Below are positions 1 through 8,732 of a stretch of DNA of 64,000 nucleotides, piece after piece. The stretch's first letter is position 1. Each line of letters opens with the position of its first letter. The translations under genes were made by a program, and so were the position numbers. This DNA comes from Lachnospiraceae bacterium (GTDB lineage: Bacteria > Bacillota > Clostridia > Lachnospirales > Lachnospiraceae): the NCBI GenBank assembly GCA_015056915.1, contig SVFK01000001.1:1-64000 (forward strand), in the 5' to 3' direction. The notes beneath the pieces are model-generated. The model had not been told where the DNA came from. It was given only the letters and a program-made list of their open reading frames with translations, and ran no database searches.

Positions 1-178
1 TATCCTCACCAAACACAAAAATCTTTCCTGCATCCCGTTTTATAATATCCAGAATCAAATTGATGGTCGTTGTTTTTCCGGCTCCGTTTTGACCGATAAA
101 ACCGCACACAGATCCTTTCGGGACTTCCCTGCTAAAACCTCGTCTGTCCCGATATTCTCTGATTGCTTCACCAATCAC
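1..178 (-). CDS. ABC transporter ATP-binding protein, N-terminal part (runs off the window)
   Basis: Only the first ~59 codons are present; the rest lies left of the window. The translation contains a textbook Walker A motif, GQNGAGKTTT, preceded by VPKGSVCGFI, which is the usual strand before the P-loop in ABC-2 type or antibiotic-export ATPases. It should energise a membrane exporter at the inner face of the membrane. I place the start at the GTG at 176-178 because GGAGG (186-190) lies 7 bases upstream; an ATG two codons earlier (182-184) would sit only one base from the Shine-Dalgarno. The region before the P-loop is short and reads REYRDRRGFSREVPKG, without the usual first strand of an ABC domain, so the N-terminus may be altered. 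A terminator of the upstream gene (200-233) separates the two genes. Confidence 0.8.
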   Translation of the reverse strand, partial: MIGEAIREYRDRRGFSREVPKGSVCGFIGQNGAGKTTTINLILDIIKRDAGKIFVFGED

Positions 179-199
179 TTTCATACCTCCGTTTCCGAG

Positions 200-233
200 A
201 AAAAAGAGGTGCAAGCACAATGGCCTACACCTC
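200..233 (-). terminator. Rho-independent terminator of the adhesin gene
   Basis: Read on the minus strand, GAGGTGTAGGC pairs with GCTTGCACCTC over 11 base pairs (two G-U) around a 6-base loop, followed directly by six T. It starts about 12 bases after the adhesin stop codon, and the orientation and U-tract fit that gene. Confidence 0.88.
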
Positions 234-244
234 AACGGTTAAAA

Positions 245-2215
245 CTATTCAGTTATTTCCTCTTCTTCCTCTTTTTTCTTTGCTACAAGTGCTGTAGCTC
301 CTGCAAGTAATGCAGCTGCACCAAGACCTACATAAAACATAGGATTGAAGTCATCCCCGGTCTGTGGAAGCTTAGGTTCTGTAGGTTTGTTTGTAAGACT
401 TAAAGTATAAGTTACAACTTCAGGAGCTGCATCATCATACTGTAAAACAACCTCATGAACCGTTTCATCAAGGATATAACCGTCAGCAGCCTTAGTCTCT
501 ACCACATAATACTTAATATCCTCTACAAACTCGCCATCCTTAAATACTGCAATATCAAGCTCTTTTGACTCTGCATGACCATCCTTGTCAGTTACAAGCG
601 TTTCGATGACATTACCGTCCTTATCACGGATTTCGAACTCAACTCCTGCAATACCCTTACCGGAATCCTCACAGGTCTTTTCAATGATAATCTTGCCCTT
701 CACAAGCTCATCCTTCATAGATACCTTCTGAATTTCTACAGTCTCAGTCACTTCAAATTCCACATCGTTAGCTATCTTATATCCATAAGGAGCAATTTCT
801 TCTCTGAGGATATATTTGCCTACAGGGATTCTCTCGATATAATGAGCAGTACCGTCAGATACCCAGCTTTCCACTACATTACCCTCTGCATCAATGATGG
901 AGAGAGTTGCACCCTTAAGCTCATGCTCTCCGGTAATGTCTGTCTTGGAAATCTCAAGCTTTGTAGGATAGTTTACAAACTCAGCTTCAAATTCAATAAC
1001 AGCAACACCTTCCTGGTATTCTGCTACCACATCAAATACCTCGTCTGACTTCACATATCCCTTTGGAGCCTCAATTTCCTTCACATAGTAGTTACCAAGC
1101 GGAAGGTCTGATAAAAATGTCACTGTACCGTCTTCCCCTGTTACAGCTTTTTCAATCAAAGTGTCGGCGGAAACAATTACTCTGCCTGTTGCATCTACGA
1201 TATCCTCTTTTGCATAGAGACCAAAGATTGCACCGGATAAAGCTTCCTCTGTTTCAGCATCCTTCTTGATTACGGAAATCTCTACCTTCTGTCTTTCATT
1301 GGTTACATCCATACCTGCATATACAACCTCTGTGTGCTGGTCGATATAGGTAAGCTCTGCCTCAATCGGTGTTGAATCAAGCACATAACCCTCAAGAGTC
1401 TGTGTCTCTACCAGATAATACTTACCAAGCGGCAAATCAGAAATCATAGCGATACCATCATCATTGGTAACGATGGTTGCAACAAGCTCGTCTGCCTTAT
1501 AATAAACAGTATCCAAACCGTCAGGACTTACGATATCTTCTCTTGCATACACTTCAAAGGTTACTCCTGCAAGGGAATCCTTGAAATAATCAAAGATAAA
1601 GCTGTACCAGTGATCAGCCACAAGGTTCACATCACAAAGGAACTCTCCGTCTTTGTTGATAATGATAGTACCGGTAGGCACTTCATCCTTCATAACAACG
1701 CTCTGAATCTCCTCTGTATCTGCTACAGCAAACTCAATGTCAGTTGCCTGTAAATATCCGTAAGGAGCAAACTCTTCACGAAGAATATAGGTCTTACCAA
1801 CTTCAAGCTTCTTAAACACATGTGCCTTGCCTGCCTCAGATGTCCATGTTTCAATTACATTTCCATCCATGTCGATTACAGAAAGTGTTGCACCGGATAA
1901 TTCTGCACCGCTGGTAATATCCTCTTTGGTAAACTCAAATGTGGTAGGTGTATTCAAGAACTCAAAGCTGTACTTTGCAACCTTTTCATTCTGTCCCTGA
2001 TATTCCACATCAAAACCGATTACTGTATCATTAGATACATAACCCTTTGGAGCTTCCAGTTCCTTTGCATAATAAGCTGCCATCGGATAATCCTTTACAA
2101 ACGCTACAAGACCGTTTGCATCAGAGGTTGCCACCTCTAAAAGCTCATCCTTTTTGATGATAACCTTACCCTCTGCATCTACAAAATCGTTTTTAGATAT
2201 TGTTTGATTGCACAT
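245..2215 (-). pseudogene. Sortase-anchored Cna-B (SpaA-type) repeat adhesin, 5'-truncated
   Basis: The 656-residue frame holds alternating Cna-B/SpaA-like beta-sandwich repeats. One type carries KDDI/KEDI-like starts and EAPKGY, the other REEFAPYGY or REEIAPYGY. Strand-A lysines (TKEDIT, SKTDIT, EKTCED), glutamates (REE, KELEAP, VETK) and closing asparagines (FLNTP, FVNYP, TNKP) fit intramolecular isopeptide bonds. The C-terminus has LPQTGDD, a hydrophobic segment and KKKEEEEE, the sortase signal for cell-wall or pilus attachment. There is no signal peptide: translation begins inside a repeat (SKNDFVDAEG aligns with AKEDIVDATG of a later repeat), and the first seven residues come from sequence shared with the upstream gene. 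The 5' portion has therefore been lost, no ribosome-binding site was seen, and the gene is probably non-functional as a surface protein. Pilin backbone or tip protein are equally possible origins. Confidence 0.82.
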
Positions 2216-2697
2216 AATTCTTTATGCGGAAACTCCATCCAATTTTGTGAATACTCAGTGCTATTTTCATACTCTTCAAAAGCACGAACGACAGTTTTGA
2301 GCAAATATACATAATCTATATCGTTGTATTCACAAATCAATTCTAAATCATTCAACTTACTTTTCATTTCATCATAAGAAACATCTCCTATTACATTTCT
2401 AATATCTGCAAAAAGCTCATCATGACAAAATTCAGAAAAAGCAATTTTAATATTATAGAGGTCGTCTATTTTATCAATAAAAATTATATATACTCCCGGT
2501 TCCTCATCCCATATGACATATTTACTATATTGAGGCTTATCTCCTAATTCAGATAAGATTTGAAGAAACAATTTCGGCGAATCATTTCCCCACGCATCAG
2601 AAGCTGTAACAACAACTTTCTCCTTGTTTGTTTTAAACAGTACATCAAACCATCCTGCATATATTCTCTGAATCTCAAAATTAATTAGTGCCCGCAT
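2179..2697 (-). CDS. Hypothetical protein, 172 aa, partner of the AAA ATPase
   Basis: I do not recognise this family. It is a soluble acidic protein with many aromatic residues, without a membrane segment or signal peptide. The ATG at 2695-2697 is chosen because AGGAG lies 8 bases upstream; a GTG at 2719-2721 overlapping the ATPase stop codon is the alternative and would give 180 aa. It follows the ATPase gene without a gap, so the two are almost certainly co-transcribed. Its last residues (about KTIL) are encoded by sequence that, in the adjacent frame, is already adhesin repeat; the natural C-terminus may therefore have been cut by the same rearrangement. The segment is visibly richer in A+T than the blocks around it. 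Confidence 0.6.
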   Translation of the reverse strand: MRALINFEIQRIYAGWFDVLFKTNKEKVVVTASDAWGNDSPKLFLQILSELGDKPQYSKYVIWDEEPGVYIIFIDKIDDLYNIKIAFSEFCHDELFADIRNVIGDVSYDEMKSKLNDLELICEYNDIDYVYLLKTVVRAFEEYENSTEYSQNWMEFPHKELCAIKQYLKTIL

Positions 2698-2717
2698 ATC
2701 ATTCGCTCCTAAATCAC

Positions 2718-4037
2718 TCACATCTCATCCAACAAAAAAGCCATATACAACGGCAATGTAAGAATCTGATTCTCATTACCCACATTGTAATCCCCCAATT
2801 TGATTGCTCTATTAACATGATACTTTTCCGGATGATTTAAAATGGTTCTTGTACTTTTGGTATTACCGGTTGTAGCTTTTACTTCTACCAACGTACACTC
2901 TCCTTTATATCTCATAACAAAGTCGATTTCCAAACCGGAATCTTTATGGTAGTAATATAATTTACGTCCCATTTTAGAAAAGATATCTGCTATTAAATTT
3001 TCAAAAATAGCCCCCTTATATCCATACAGTTTCCCCTGCAAAATATCATACTGTGTGCCGTCCTCCAGCATACTGATAAACAATCCACAATCTTTCATGT
3101 ATACTTTAAAAACATCTTCTATTGCATTACCATCCAAAGGCAATTCGGTAATAGATAAATTATAACACCTAGATATAATCCCTGCATCTTCTATCCATTG
3201 GAGACTTCCCATGTATTTTGATGCTGTAGAACCTTTTTTAATGACAGCATATTGAAACTTTTTATTCTCCTTACTTAATTGCTTTGGAATAGACTGAAAA
3301 CATTCTTTGATTCTGGATTTATCTGCTTTTTCAGCATATTTCACCATATCGTCCTCATATGATCGAATAATATCACGCTGAATACTAAGAACATCATTCA
3401 TTTGCTTCGTATTAACAAAGGTTTGTACAACATCAGGCATACCACCTACAACCGTATATTGCAATAAAAGCTGCCTCATTTTGTTATGAATCGCCTCCTG
3501 AACAGGTTTCGCCTCTTCCAGACACTTTCTTAACATATTTATTATTGGTTCTCCAATATCATTTGCCCAAAGAAATTCCTCAAAATCTAATGGATACATA
3601 TCGATCACTGTCTCATATCCTACTGGAACAGATCTAGGTTCTTTTCCATATCCCTTTACCCCTAACAATGAACCGGTACCTATCACATCAAAGCGACCAT
3701 CCATTTGAAAAAACTTAAGTGCGGTTCTTGCCTCCGGACACTCCTGGATCTCGTCAAGAATAAGAACGGTTTCTCCCGCTTCAAATACTGCACCTTTTCC
3801 TAACAATGCTGAAAGCATCATAATAATGTTGTCAATTTCTAGTGAGCCTGAAAATACTGAAGCATAGTCCGGATTTTCAAAGAAATTTAAATACACAACA
3901 TTCTTGTAATTATTCTTTGCAAATTCCAATACAGAGAAAGTCTTTCCACATTGTCTGCAACCTTTGATAATCAAGGGTTTATGCTCCTTAGCATTTTTCC
4001 AATCTATAAGTTTCTGTTCAATTTTTCTTTTCAACAT
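2718..4037 (-). CDS. AAA_14 / DUF4143-type ATPase with PD-(D/E)XK-like C-terminus
   Basis: 439 residues. The N-terminal AAA domain shows Walker A GCRQCGKTFS near residue 25, Walker B VLILDEIQECP near 90 and the sensor-like TGSLLGV near 120. The C-terminal part has GLEIDFVMRY followed by LVEVKAT, matching the D...(E)xK pattern of the nuclease-like domain typical of this family. These proteins are widespread, strain-variable and of unknown biological role; a nucleic-acid function is an inference from the fold. AGGAG lies 11 bases before the ATG. A good promoter (4062-4090) sits directly upstream, so the gene and the 172-aa gene form their own unit. Local A+T richness and position beside a broken adhesin suggest recent acquisition. 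Confidence 0.82.
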   Translation of the reverse strand: MLKRKIEQKLIDWKNAKEHKPLIIKGCRQCGKTFSVLEFAKNNYKNVVYLNFFENPDYASVFSGSLEIDNIIMMLSALLGKGAVFEAGETVLILDEIQECPEARTALKFFQMDGRFDVIGTGSLLGVKGYGKEPRSVPVGYETVIDMYPLDFEEFLWANDIGEPIINMLRKCLEEAKPVQEAIHNKMRQLLLQYTVVGGMPDVVQTFVNTKQMNDVLSIQRDIIRSYEDDMVKYAEKADKSRIKECFQSIPKQLSKENKKFQYAVIKKGSTASKYMGSLQWIEDAGIISRCYNLSITELPLDGNAIEDVFKVYMKDCGLFISMLEDGTQYDILQGKLYGYKGAIFENLIADIFSKMGRKLYYYHKDSGLEIDFVMRYKGECTLVEVKATTGNTKSTRTILNHPEKYHVNRAIKLGDYNVGNENQILTLPLYMAFLLDEM

Positions 4038-4061
4038 AACAAAATCAACTCCTTTTATTAT

Positions 4062-4090
4062 AGTATATTCACTTTTAACAACTTTTTCAA
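4062..4090 (-). promoter_or_regulatory. Sigma-A-type promoter for the AAA ATPase gene
   Basis: Minus strand: TTGAAA (4085-4090), 17-base spacer, TATACT (4062-4067). The start codon is about 25 bases downstream of the -10 box, with AGGAG between. No other gene could use it. Confidence 0.7.
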
Positions 4091-4173
4091 GGGAGTTTTT
4101 TTGAAAGAATGTATATTTTTTTATCCAGATTTTTGCATACCATGCAACTTATAGTTACATATTTATCCAAAAT

Positions 4174-4212
4174 AAAACAGGCATATTCAAAACCTTTGAA
4201 CACGCCTGTTTT
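4174..4212 (-). terminator. Long terminator-like hairpin after the 94-aa gene
   Basis: AAAACAGGC (4174-4182) and GCCTGTTTT (4204-4212) form the outer arms. In minus-strand RNA the inner part also pairs through G-U wobbles, giving a nearly uninterrupted stem of about 18 pairs; the plus-strand transcript would have mismatches there. This strand bias and the terminal U-rich arm point to termination of the minus-strand 94-aa gene. Confidence 0.72.
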
Positions 4213-4224
4213 AATTACACACAT

Positions 4225-4509
4225 CTATAAATCCATTAATATTTCCATCTTCTCTGCCTTGTCCCAGTCCTTGCCATAATATTTTGCAAGATAATTAATT
4301 GTTTTATCCAATTTTTCTAGTTCTATTTCATCTCCGGCAAAAAATGCAGACAAATAAGTGTACATCCTATTATTTATATCTTTATTTAAAATCTTCATAG
4401 TCTCATTATCCAGACACCTACCTTCAGAATGTAACTTTTCTACAATTCCGTTACGAAAAACCAGATGTGTTAATGCTCTTGACATATTCTGTAATATTTC
4501 TTCATTCAT
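4225..4509 (-). CDS. Hypothetical protein, 94 aa
   Basis: A small, highly charged, probably all-helical soluble protein (starts MNEEILQNMSRALTHLVFR, ends with acidic residues); I recognise no domain. Its ribosome-binding site is weak (AAGGGAAAA). It lies 27 bases after the spoIVB stop codon with no promoter visible in the gap, so it may be read from the spoIVB promoter, and it is closed by a good hairpin (4174-4212), which supports its being a real gene. In many spore formers spo0A occupies the place after spoIVB; this protein has no resemblance to Spo0A. Confidence 0.55.
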   Translation of the reverse strand: MNEEILQNMSRALTHLVFRNGIVEKLHSEGRCLDNETMKILNKDINNRMYTYLSAFFAGDEIELEKLDKTINYLAKYYGKDWDKAEKMEILMDL

Positions 4510-4536
4510 AAATTTATTTTCCCTTTTTCTTGAACA

Positions 4537-5889
4537 TTAGTGCTCCAGCATATTTTCTATAAAGATCCCATATCCTCTCGTACTGTCCTGGACCAGTACA
4601 TGGGTGACTGCGCCGATGAATTTTCCGTTCTGGATAATGGGGGCGCCGCTCATCCCCTGTACGATGCCGCCAGTGATTTCCAATAATTCAGGGTCGGTAA
4701 CAGTCAATTCGATTCCCCTGTTAATATGATCGTTATCAAGATAAAGCTCTGTAATTTCTACGTCATAGTACCTTGTGGTGCCGTCTACAGTACACAGAAT
4801 CTGGGCGGGACCTTTCTCGATTTCCTGCTTAAAACCAATGGGAAGTGGTTCTTCAGTTGCATACGACATTGCCTTGTCATTGCATTCACCAAAGATGCCA
4901 CTGTTACTGTTTTCTGTGATGTCTCCCAGAATTTTGTCATCTGAATATACAATCATCCCTGTCATTTGACCGGGTTCACCCACAGTTCCTTTGTTAATGG
5001 CTATAATCTCTGTCTGATACAATGTTCCATCATCCGTATCCATCAACGTGCTAGTGTCTATATCGTTAATTCCATGTCCCAATGCACCGAAGCCGCCCTC
5101 ACTGTCAATGTAGGTCATAGTGCCCACGCCCTGCGCACTGTCACGAATCCATACTCCCAGCTTATAAGCACCGCTCTGATCCTGCATGGGCGTCACCTTT
5201 ACATCAAATACGTCTCCTCCTCGCTCCACTGTGAGCGTCTGCTCCGTTCCATCGCATTTCTCAATTCTGGCAATAAAATCATCCTTATCTGTCACTGCTT
5301 CCCCGTTTAATTTCTGAATATAGTCTCCCGTTTTCAAAATATTTTTTGCAGGCGCATATTCCTCACCATCCAGGCTCATAAATTCACCTGCTCCAATCAC
5401 CAAAATACCGCAGGTTTTCACATAAATACCAATCGGAACACCCACCGGTATCAGCTCTTGATCCTCAATTACCTGAATCCCCACCTGTTTGAATGGTAAA
5501 AAACCAAAAAGCTTAACTTGTAGCTGATATTGCTCCAAATCTCCCGCCTTTACAGTTACCGGCTGGCTTAAATCTATGGTCACGGCCCCTTGCGGGATAT
5601 TACTTTTCCCCTGCTCGCTTGCGCTGACGATTTCTGCCTTTGCCGGAACGCCCAATTCAAAGGACTGTTCCTCATCAGCACGCACATAAATAGTAGACGG
5701 AATATCACTATCGATTTGATACAAGGTAACTGCTGTCAACGCTATACAGCTTAAAGCCAATGCTACACACAGGCAACGCCGATAGATTCGGTATCGCCTA
5801 AGCTTCCCCTTCCAGTTATGCAGCAGAATAATCATTTCTTCCTCTGCCTGCTCTTTGATTTTATCACGCTCGCTTATCCACAATTTCAT
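4537..5889 (-). CDS. spoIVB: SpoIVB, sporulation serine peptidase (S55 family)
   Basis: 450 residues. After a short cytoplasmic stretch there is one membrane anchor (around residues 40-58), then a PDZ domain (LKTGDYIQKLNGEAV near 190) and a C-terminal S55 peptidase domain with GALGHGIND (catalytic His) and GGIVQGMSGAPI (catalytic Ser). In Bacillus, forespore SpoIVB crosses into the intermembrane space and cleaves SpoIVFA, which releases SpoIVFB to activate sigma-K; the same role in clostridial lineages is inferred. The start at 5887-5889 has AGGTGG 7 bases upstream; an in-frame extension to 5946 lacks a site. It lies downstream of ptsI rather than next to recN, and no spo0A follows it. Confidence 0.92.
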   Translation of the reverse strand: MKLWISERDKIKEQAEEEMIILLHNWKGKLRRYRIYRRCLCVALALSCIALTAVTLYQIDSDIPSTIYVRADEEQSFELGVPAKAEIVSASEQGKSNIPQGAVTIDLSQPVTVKAGDLEQYQLQVKLFGFLPFKQVGIQVIEDQELIPVGVPIGIYVKTCGILVIGAGEFMSLDGEEYAPAKNILKTGDYIQKLNGEAVTDKDDFIARIEKCDGTEQTLTVERGGDVFDVKVTPMQDQSGAYKLGVWIRDSAQGVGTMTYIDSEGGFGALGHGINDIDTSTLMDTDDGTLYQTEIIAINKGTVGEPGQMTGMIVYSDDKILGDITENSNSGIFGECNDKAMSYATEEPLPIGFKQEIEKGPAQILCTVDGTTRYYDVEITELYLDNDHINRGIELTVTDPELLEITGGIVQGMSGAPIIQNGKFIGAVTHVLVQDSTRGYGIFIENMLEH

Positions 5890-5959
5890 CTCTATACCAC
5901 CTGAACCCACACATTTTTTTGAATCAATCGTTTTAAATTGGTACAACTTTTCTATGTTC

Positions 5960-5966
5960 TATTATG
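5960..5966 (-). promoter_or_regulatory. Possible forespore (sigma-G/F) -10 element before spoIVB
   Basis: Minus-strand CATAATA matches the CATNNTA -10 of sigma-G promoters and lies about 70 bases before the spoIVB start, after the ptsI stop. I find no convincing -35 (TGAATA-like) at 17-18 bases, so this is tentative; it rests mainly on spoIVB being forespore-expressed in Bacillus. Confidence 0.3.
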
Positions 5967-6014
5967 TGTTTCTTTCAGTTTTTTACTTATAGAAAATGAA
6001 ATTGTTTATAATTG

Positions 6015-7652
6015 CTAATTCTTATATTCTGTCACTTTCGTCTCCCGTATCACTTTACGAACCGGTAATACGCTTCCCGGTGAAACAGACAACTCATCCA
6101 CTCCCATTGCCAGAATTTTCCCAATCATTTCGGTATCTGCTCCCATTTCACCACAAATGCCTACCCAAATTCCTGCCTTATGAGCATTTTCCACTACCAT
6201 TTCGATCATTTTCAGTACAGCCGGATGGCGAGAATCATAAAATTCATCCAGTTTGGGATTCTGCCGATCAATGACCAGTGTATACTGAGTCAAATCATTG
6301 GTTCCGATACTGAAAAAATCTACTTCCTTCGCAAGCTCACCACTCATCATTACTGCTGCCGGAGTCTCAATCATAATTCCCTGCTCGGGATTACCAAAAG
6401 CAATTCCCTGCTCTGCCAACTCTGCTTTTACCTCTGTGACGATTTTTTGAATTTTATGTACCTCGTCCACGCTGATAATCATAGGATACATGATAGCAAT
6501 ATTTCCGAAAGCACTTGCCCTGAACAAGGCTCTCAGCTGAATCTTAAAAATATCCGGACGTGTCAGACAGATACGAATAGCGCGATAACCCAATGCAGGA
6601 TTGGCTTCCTTCTCTATTTTAAAATAATCACATTGCTTATCTGCACCAATATCCAAGGTACGAATGATAACTCTTTTGCCTGCCATGGTCTCAGCCACAG
6701 TTTTATATATCCTAAACTGTTCTTCCTCCGTGGGAAAAGTATCCTTCTCCAAATAGATAAATTCACTTCTGAATAGCCCGATGCCACCGGCGTCATTCTG
6801 TATCACTGATTCCAAATCCTTTATATTCCCAATATTCGCATGAAGCATCACCCTTTGACCATCAAGAGTAATATCCTCTTGCTCTTTTAGTGTCTGGAGC
6901 GCCTCTCTTTCTTTTCTCTCCTCACGCAGACGTTCCTGCATCAACGTAAGAAACTCCTCATCCGGTTCCACATAAATCATACCGTTTGTGCCGTCCACAA
7001 TACCAAGCTTGCCATCAATCGTATCATCCAAGGGAATATCGGTTCCAACCAGTGCCGGAATTCCCATGGTTTTTGCTAAAATAGCAGTATGAGAATTAAC
7101 CGAGCCCTGTACGGTTGCAAAGGATAACACCTTATCCCTATTCAACTGTACCGTCTCCGAAGGGGCCAAATCCTCCGCCACGATAATAATCGGTTCTGTG
7201 CTCTCCACCGTAGCTATGCTTTTACCGCCAAGAATTTCCAACAAACGCTCAGATATATCCTTTATATCTGCTGCGCGTTCCCGCATATATTCATCCTGCA
7301 TAGCAGTAAACATCTCAGAAAAATTGTCCTCTGTGGATGCCACGGCATATTCAGCATTTACCTTTTGCGTGCAAATCATATTTTCCACAGATTCTTTAAA
7401 ATCATCATCCTGCAGCATCATCTGATGAATTTTAAAAATGGCAGCATTGGCTTCTCCCACCTCCCTAAGAGCCCTTTGATATAGCTCCTGAAGCTGAGAA
7501 ACGGCCGTATTCCTTGCCTTATGAAAACGCGCAATTTCCTCCTCTACATCTTCAACTTCAACACGTTTTACCTGCTGTTCACTCTTTTTATAAACAAAGA
7601 TTTTGCCGATGGCAATACCAGCAAATACACTTTTGCCTTTCGCCTGAAGCAT
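6015..7652 (-). CDS. ptsI: Phosphoenolpyruvate-protein phosphotransferase (PTS Enzyme I)
   Basis: 545 residues, somewhat shorter than the usual ~570. Enzyme I takes phosphate from PEP and passes it to HPr, starting sugar uptake by all PTS permeases. The N-terminal HPr-binding helices are followed by the phosphohistidine site SVNSHTAILAKTMGIPAL (about residue 187), then the PEP-binding barrel with GIGLFRSEF, RTLDIGADK, IGTNDLTQYTL and GICGEMGAD. GGAG lies 8 bases before the ATG. It follows fruK by about 110 bases, and the two probably form one unit for fructose handling. HPr is not in the window. Confidence 0.94.
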   Translation of the reverse strand: MLQAKGKSVFAGIAIGKIFVYKKSEQQVKRVEVEDVEEEIARFHKARNTAVSQLQELYQRALREVGEANAAIFKIHQMMLQDDDFKESVENMICTQKVNAEYAVASTEDNFSEMFTAMQDEYMRERAADIKDISERLLEILGGKSIATVESTEPIIIVAEDLAPSETVQLNRDKVLSFATVQGSVNSHTAILAKTMGIPALVGTDIPLDDTIDGKLGIVDGTNGMIYVEPDEEFLTLMQERLREERKEREALQTLKEQEDITLDGQRVMLHANIGNIKDLESVIQNDAGGIGLFRSEFIYLEKDTFPTEEEQFRIYKTVAETMAGKRVIIRTLDIGADKQCDYFKIEKEANPALGYRAIRICLTRPDIFKIQLRALFRASAFGNIAIMYPMIISVDEVHKIQKIVTEVKAELAEQGIAFGNPEQGIMIETPAAVMMSGELAKEVDFFSIGTNDLTQYTLVIDRQNPKLDEFYDSRHPAVLKMIEMVVENAHKAGIWVGICGEMGADTEMIGKILAMGVDELSVSPGSVLPVRKVIRETKVTEYKN

Positions 7653-7765
7653 GGTGCATTCTCCTTCTCTTATACTGTGTGTCTATATTTTTATTCTATC
7701 GTTTTTTGACATCAGGTCAACCATGATATTCGCATTTGATAACCCATTCTCACAATAAGAACCTG

Positions 7766-8674
7766 TTACAGCTTTACTCTGGCATAGACTGCTTCTATCT
7801 CTTCTCTTGTTGCAAGCATTTCGGAAAAAGCACTGGCACTACCTGCTGCAACTCCCCTGCGAAAAGCGTGCCTGTAATCCTTTGTCTCCAACCAGCCTGC
7901 CATAAATCCTGCCACCATGGAATCTCCTGCACCTACACCGTTTACCAATTTTCCGCTTGGTGCCGGCGCCTCCAGCACCGTGTTATCCTCTGCAATCAAT
8001 ACCGCGCCCTCGCCTGCCATGGAGATTAACACATTACGTGCTCCAAGCTCCCGAAGCCGTTTTCCATAGGGAATTACCTCTTGTCTGGTGTTTAACTCCA
8101 CGCCGAATATTTCCCCCAACTCATGGTTATTTGGCTTAATCAGAAAAGGCCGATACTCTAACACATTCATTAACAGCTCTTTCGTGGCATCCACCACAAT
8201 CATAACTCCCCTGTTTTTTAATGTGTCCATAATCGTCTGATAAATGTCACTCGGCATAGAAGAAGGAATACTGCCTGCCAAAAACAATACATCTCCTTCT
8301 CCAAGTATATCCAGCCTGTTCATCAGCTCCTGCAGCTTCACATTGTCAATCAATGGGCCACAGCCGTTAATTTCTGTACCTTCGATATTTTTCAATTTCA
8401 AATTAATACGGGTGAGTCCTTGTTCGATTGGAATAAAATCTGCTTTCACTCCCAATGCCTCCACCGCTCTTACAAGCTCATCTCCTGTAAAGCCTGCCAC
8501 AAATCCCAATGCTGTGTTCTCCATTCCCAAATTACCCAGCACAATGGATACATTAATACCCTTTCCGCCCGGAAGCAGTAGCTCTGAAGCAGTTCTGTTC
8601 GTTATCCCCAGCCGAAAATTATCCACTGTTACAATATAATCCAGCGACGGATTAAAGGTGACTGTATAGATCAT
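7766..8674 (-). CDS. fruK: 1-phosphofructokinase
   Basis: 302 residues of the PfkB/ribokinase fold. GGKGINVS near residue 37 and GVGAGDSMVAGFM near 250 (catalytic Asp) mark the sugar and ATP sites; the N-terminus MIYTVTFNPSLDYIV is typical of fructose-1-phosphate kinases. It converts fructose 1-phosphate, the product of fructose PTS import, to fructose 1,6-bisphosphate; tagatose-6-phosphate kinase is a close alternative within the family. GGAGG lies 7 bases upstream of the ATG. No fruR regulator or fruA permease is adjacent; ptsI follows instead. A hairpin (8704-8732) lies just upstream, so fruK expression may depend on readthrough from the recN cluster or on a promoter I could not identify. 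Confidence 0.88.
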   Translation of the reverse strand: MIYTVTFNPSLDYIVTVDNFRLGITNRTASELLLPGGKGINVSIVLGNLGMENTALGFVAGFTGDELVRAVEALGVKADFIPIEQGLTRINLKLKNIEGTEINGCGPLIDNVKLQELMNRLDILGEGDVLFLAGSIPSSMPSDIYQTIMDTLKNRGVMIVVDATKELLMNVLEYRPFLIKPNNHELGEIFGVELNTRQEVIPYGKRLRELGARNVLISMAGEGAVLIAEDNTVLEAPAPSGKLVNGVGAGDSMVAGFMAGWLETKDYRHAFRRGVAAGSASAFSEMLATREEIEAVYARVKL

Positions 8675-8703
8675 ATGCTTCCCTCCATTTCCTTTTTGTA
8701 AAA

Positions 8704-8732
8704 AGAGAATGAACAGTAGCCGTCCATTCTCT
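8704..8732 (-). terminator. Hairpin between recN and fruK, likely end of the asp23-recN cluster
   Basis: Minus strand: AGAGAATGGAC pairs with GTTCATTCTCT (11 pairs including one G-U) around a 7-base loop, followed by TTTTAC. It lies 45 bases after the recN stop and only 30 bases before the fruK start, so it could also act as a leader terminator controlling fruK. Confidence 0.7.

Noticed and set aside
575-1048. Plus-strand open frame opposite the adhesin repeats
   Set aside because: It mirrors the repeat codons of the adhesin, without a ribosome-binding site; antisense shadow.
6180-6776. Plus-strand open frame of 198 codons opposite ptsI
   Set aside because: Antisense to a fully conserved enzyme; composition (Cys/His/Ser-rich) is that of a shadow frame.
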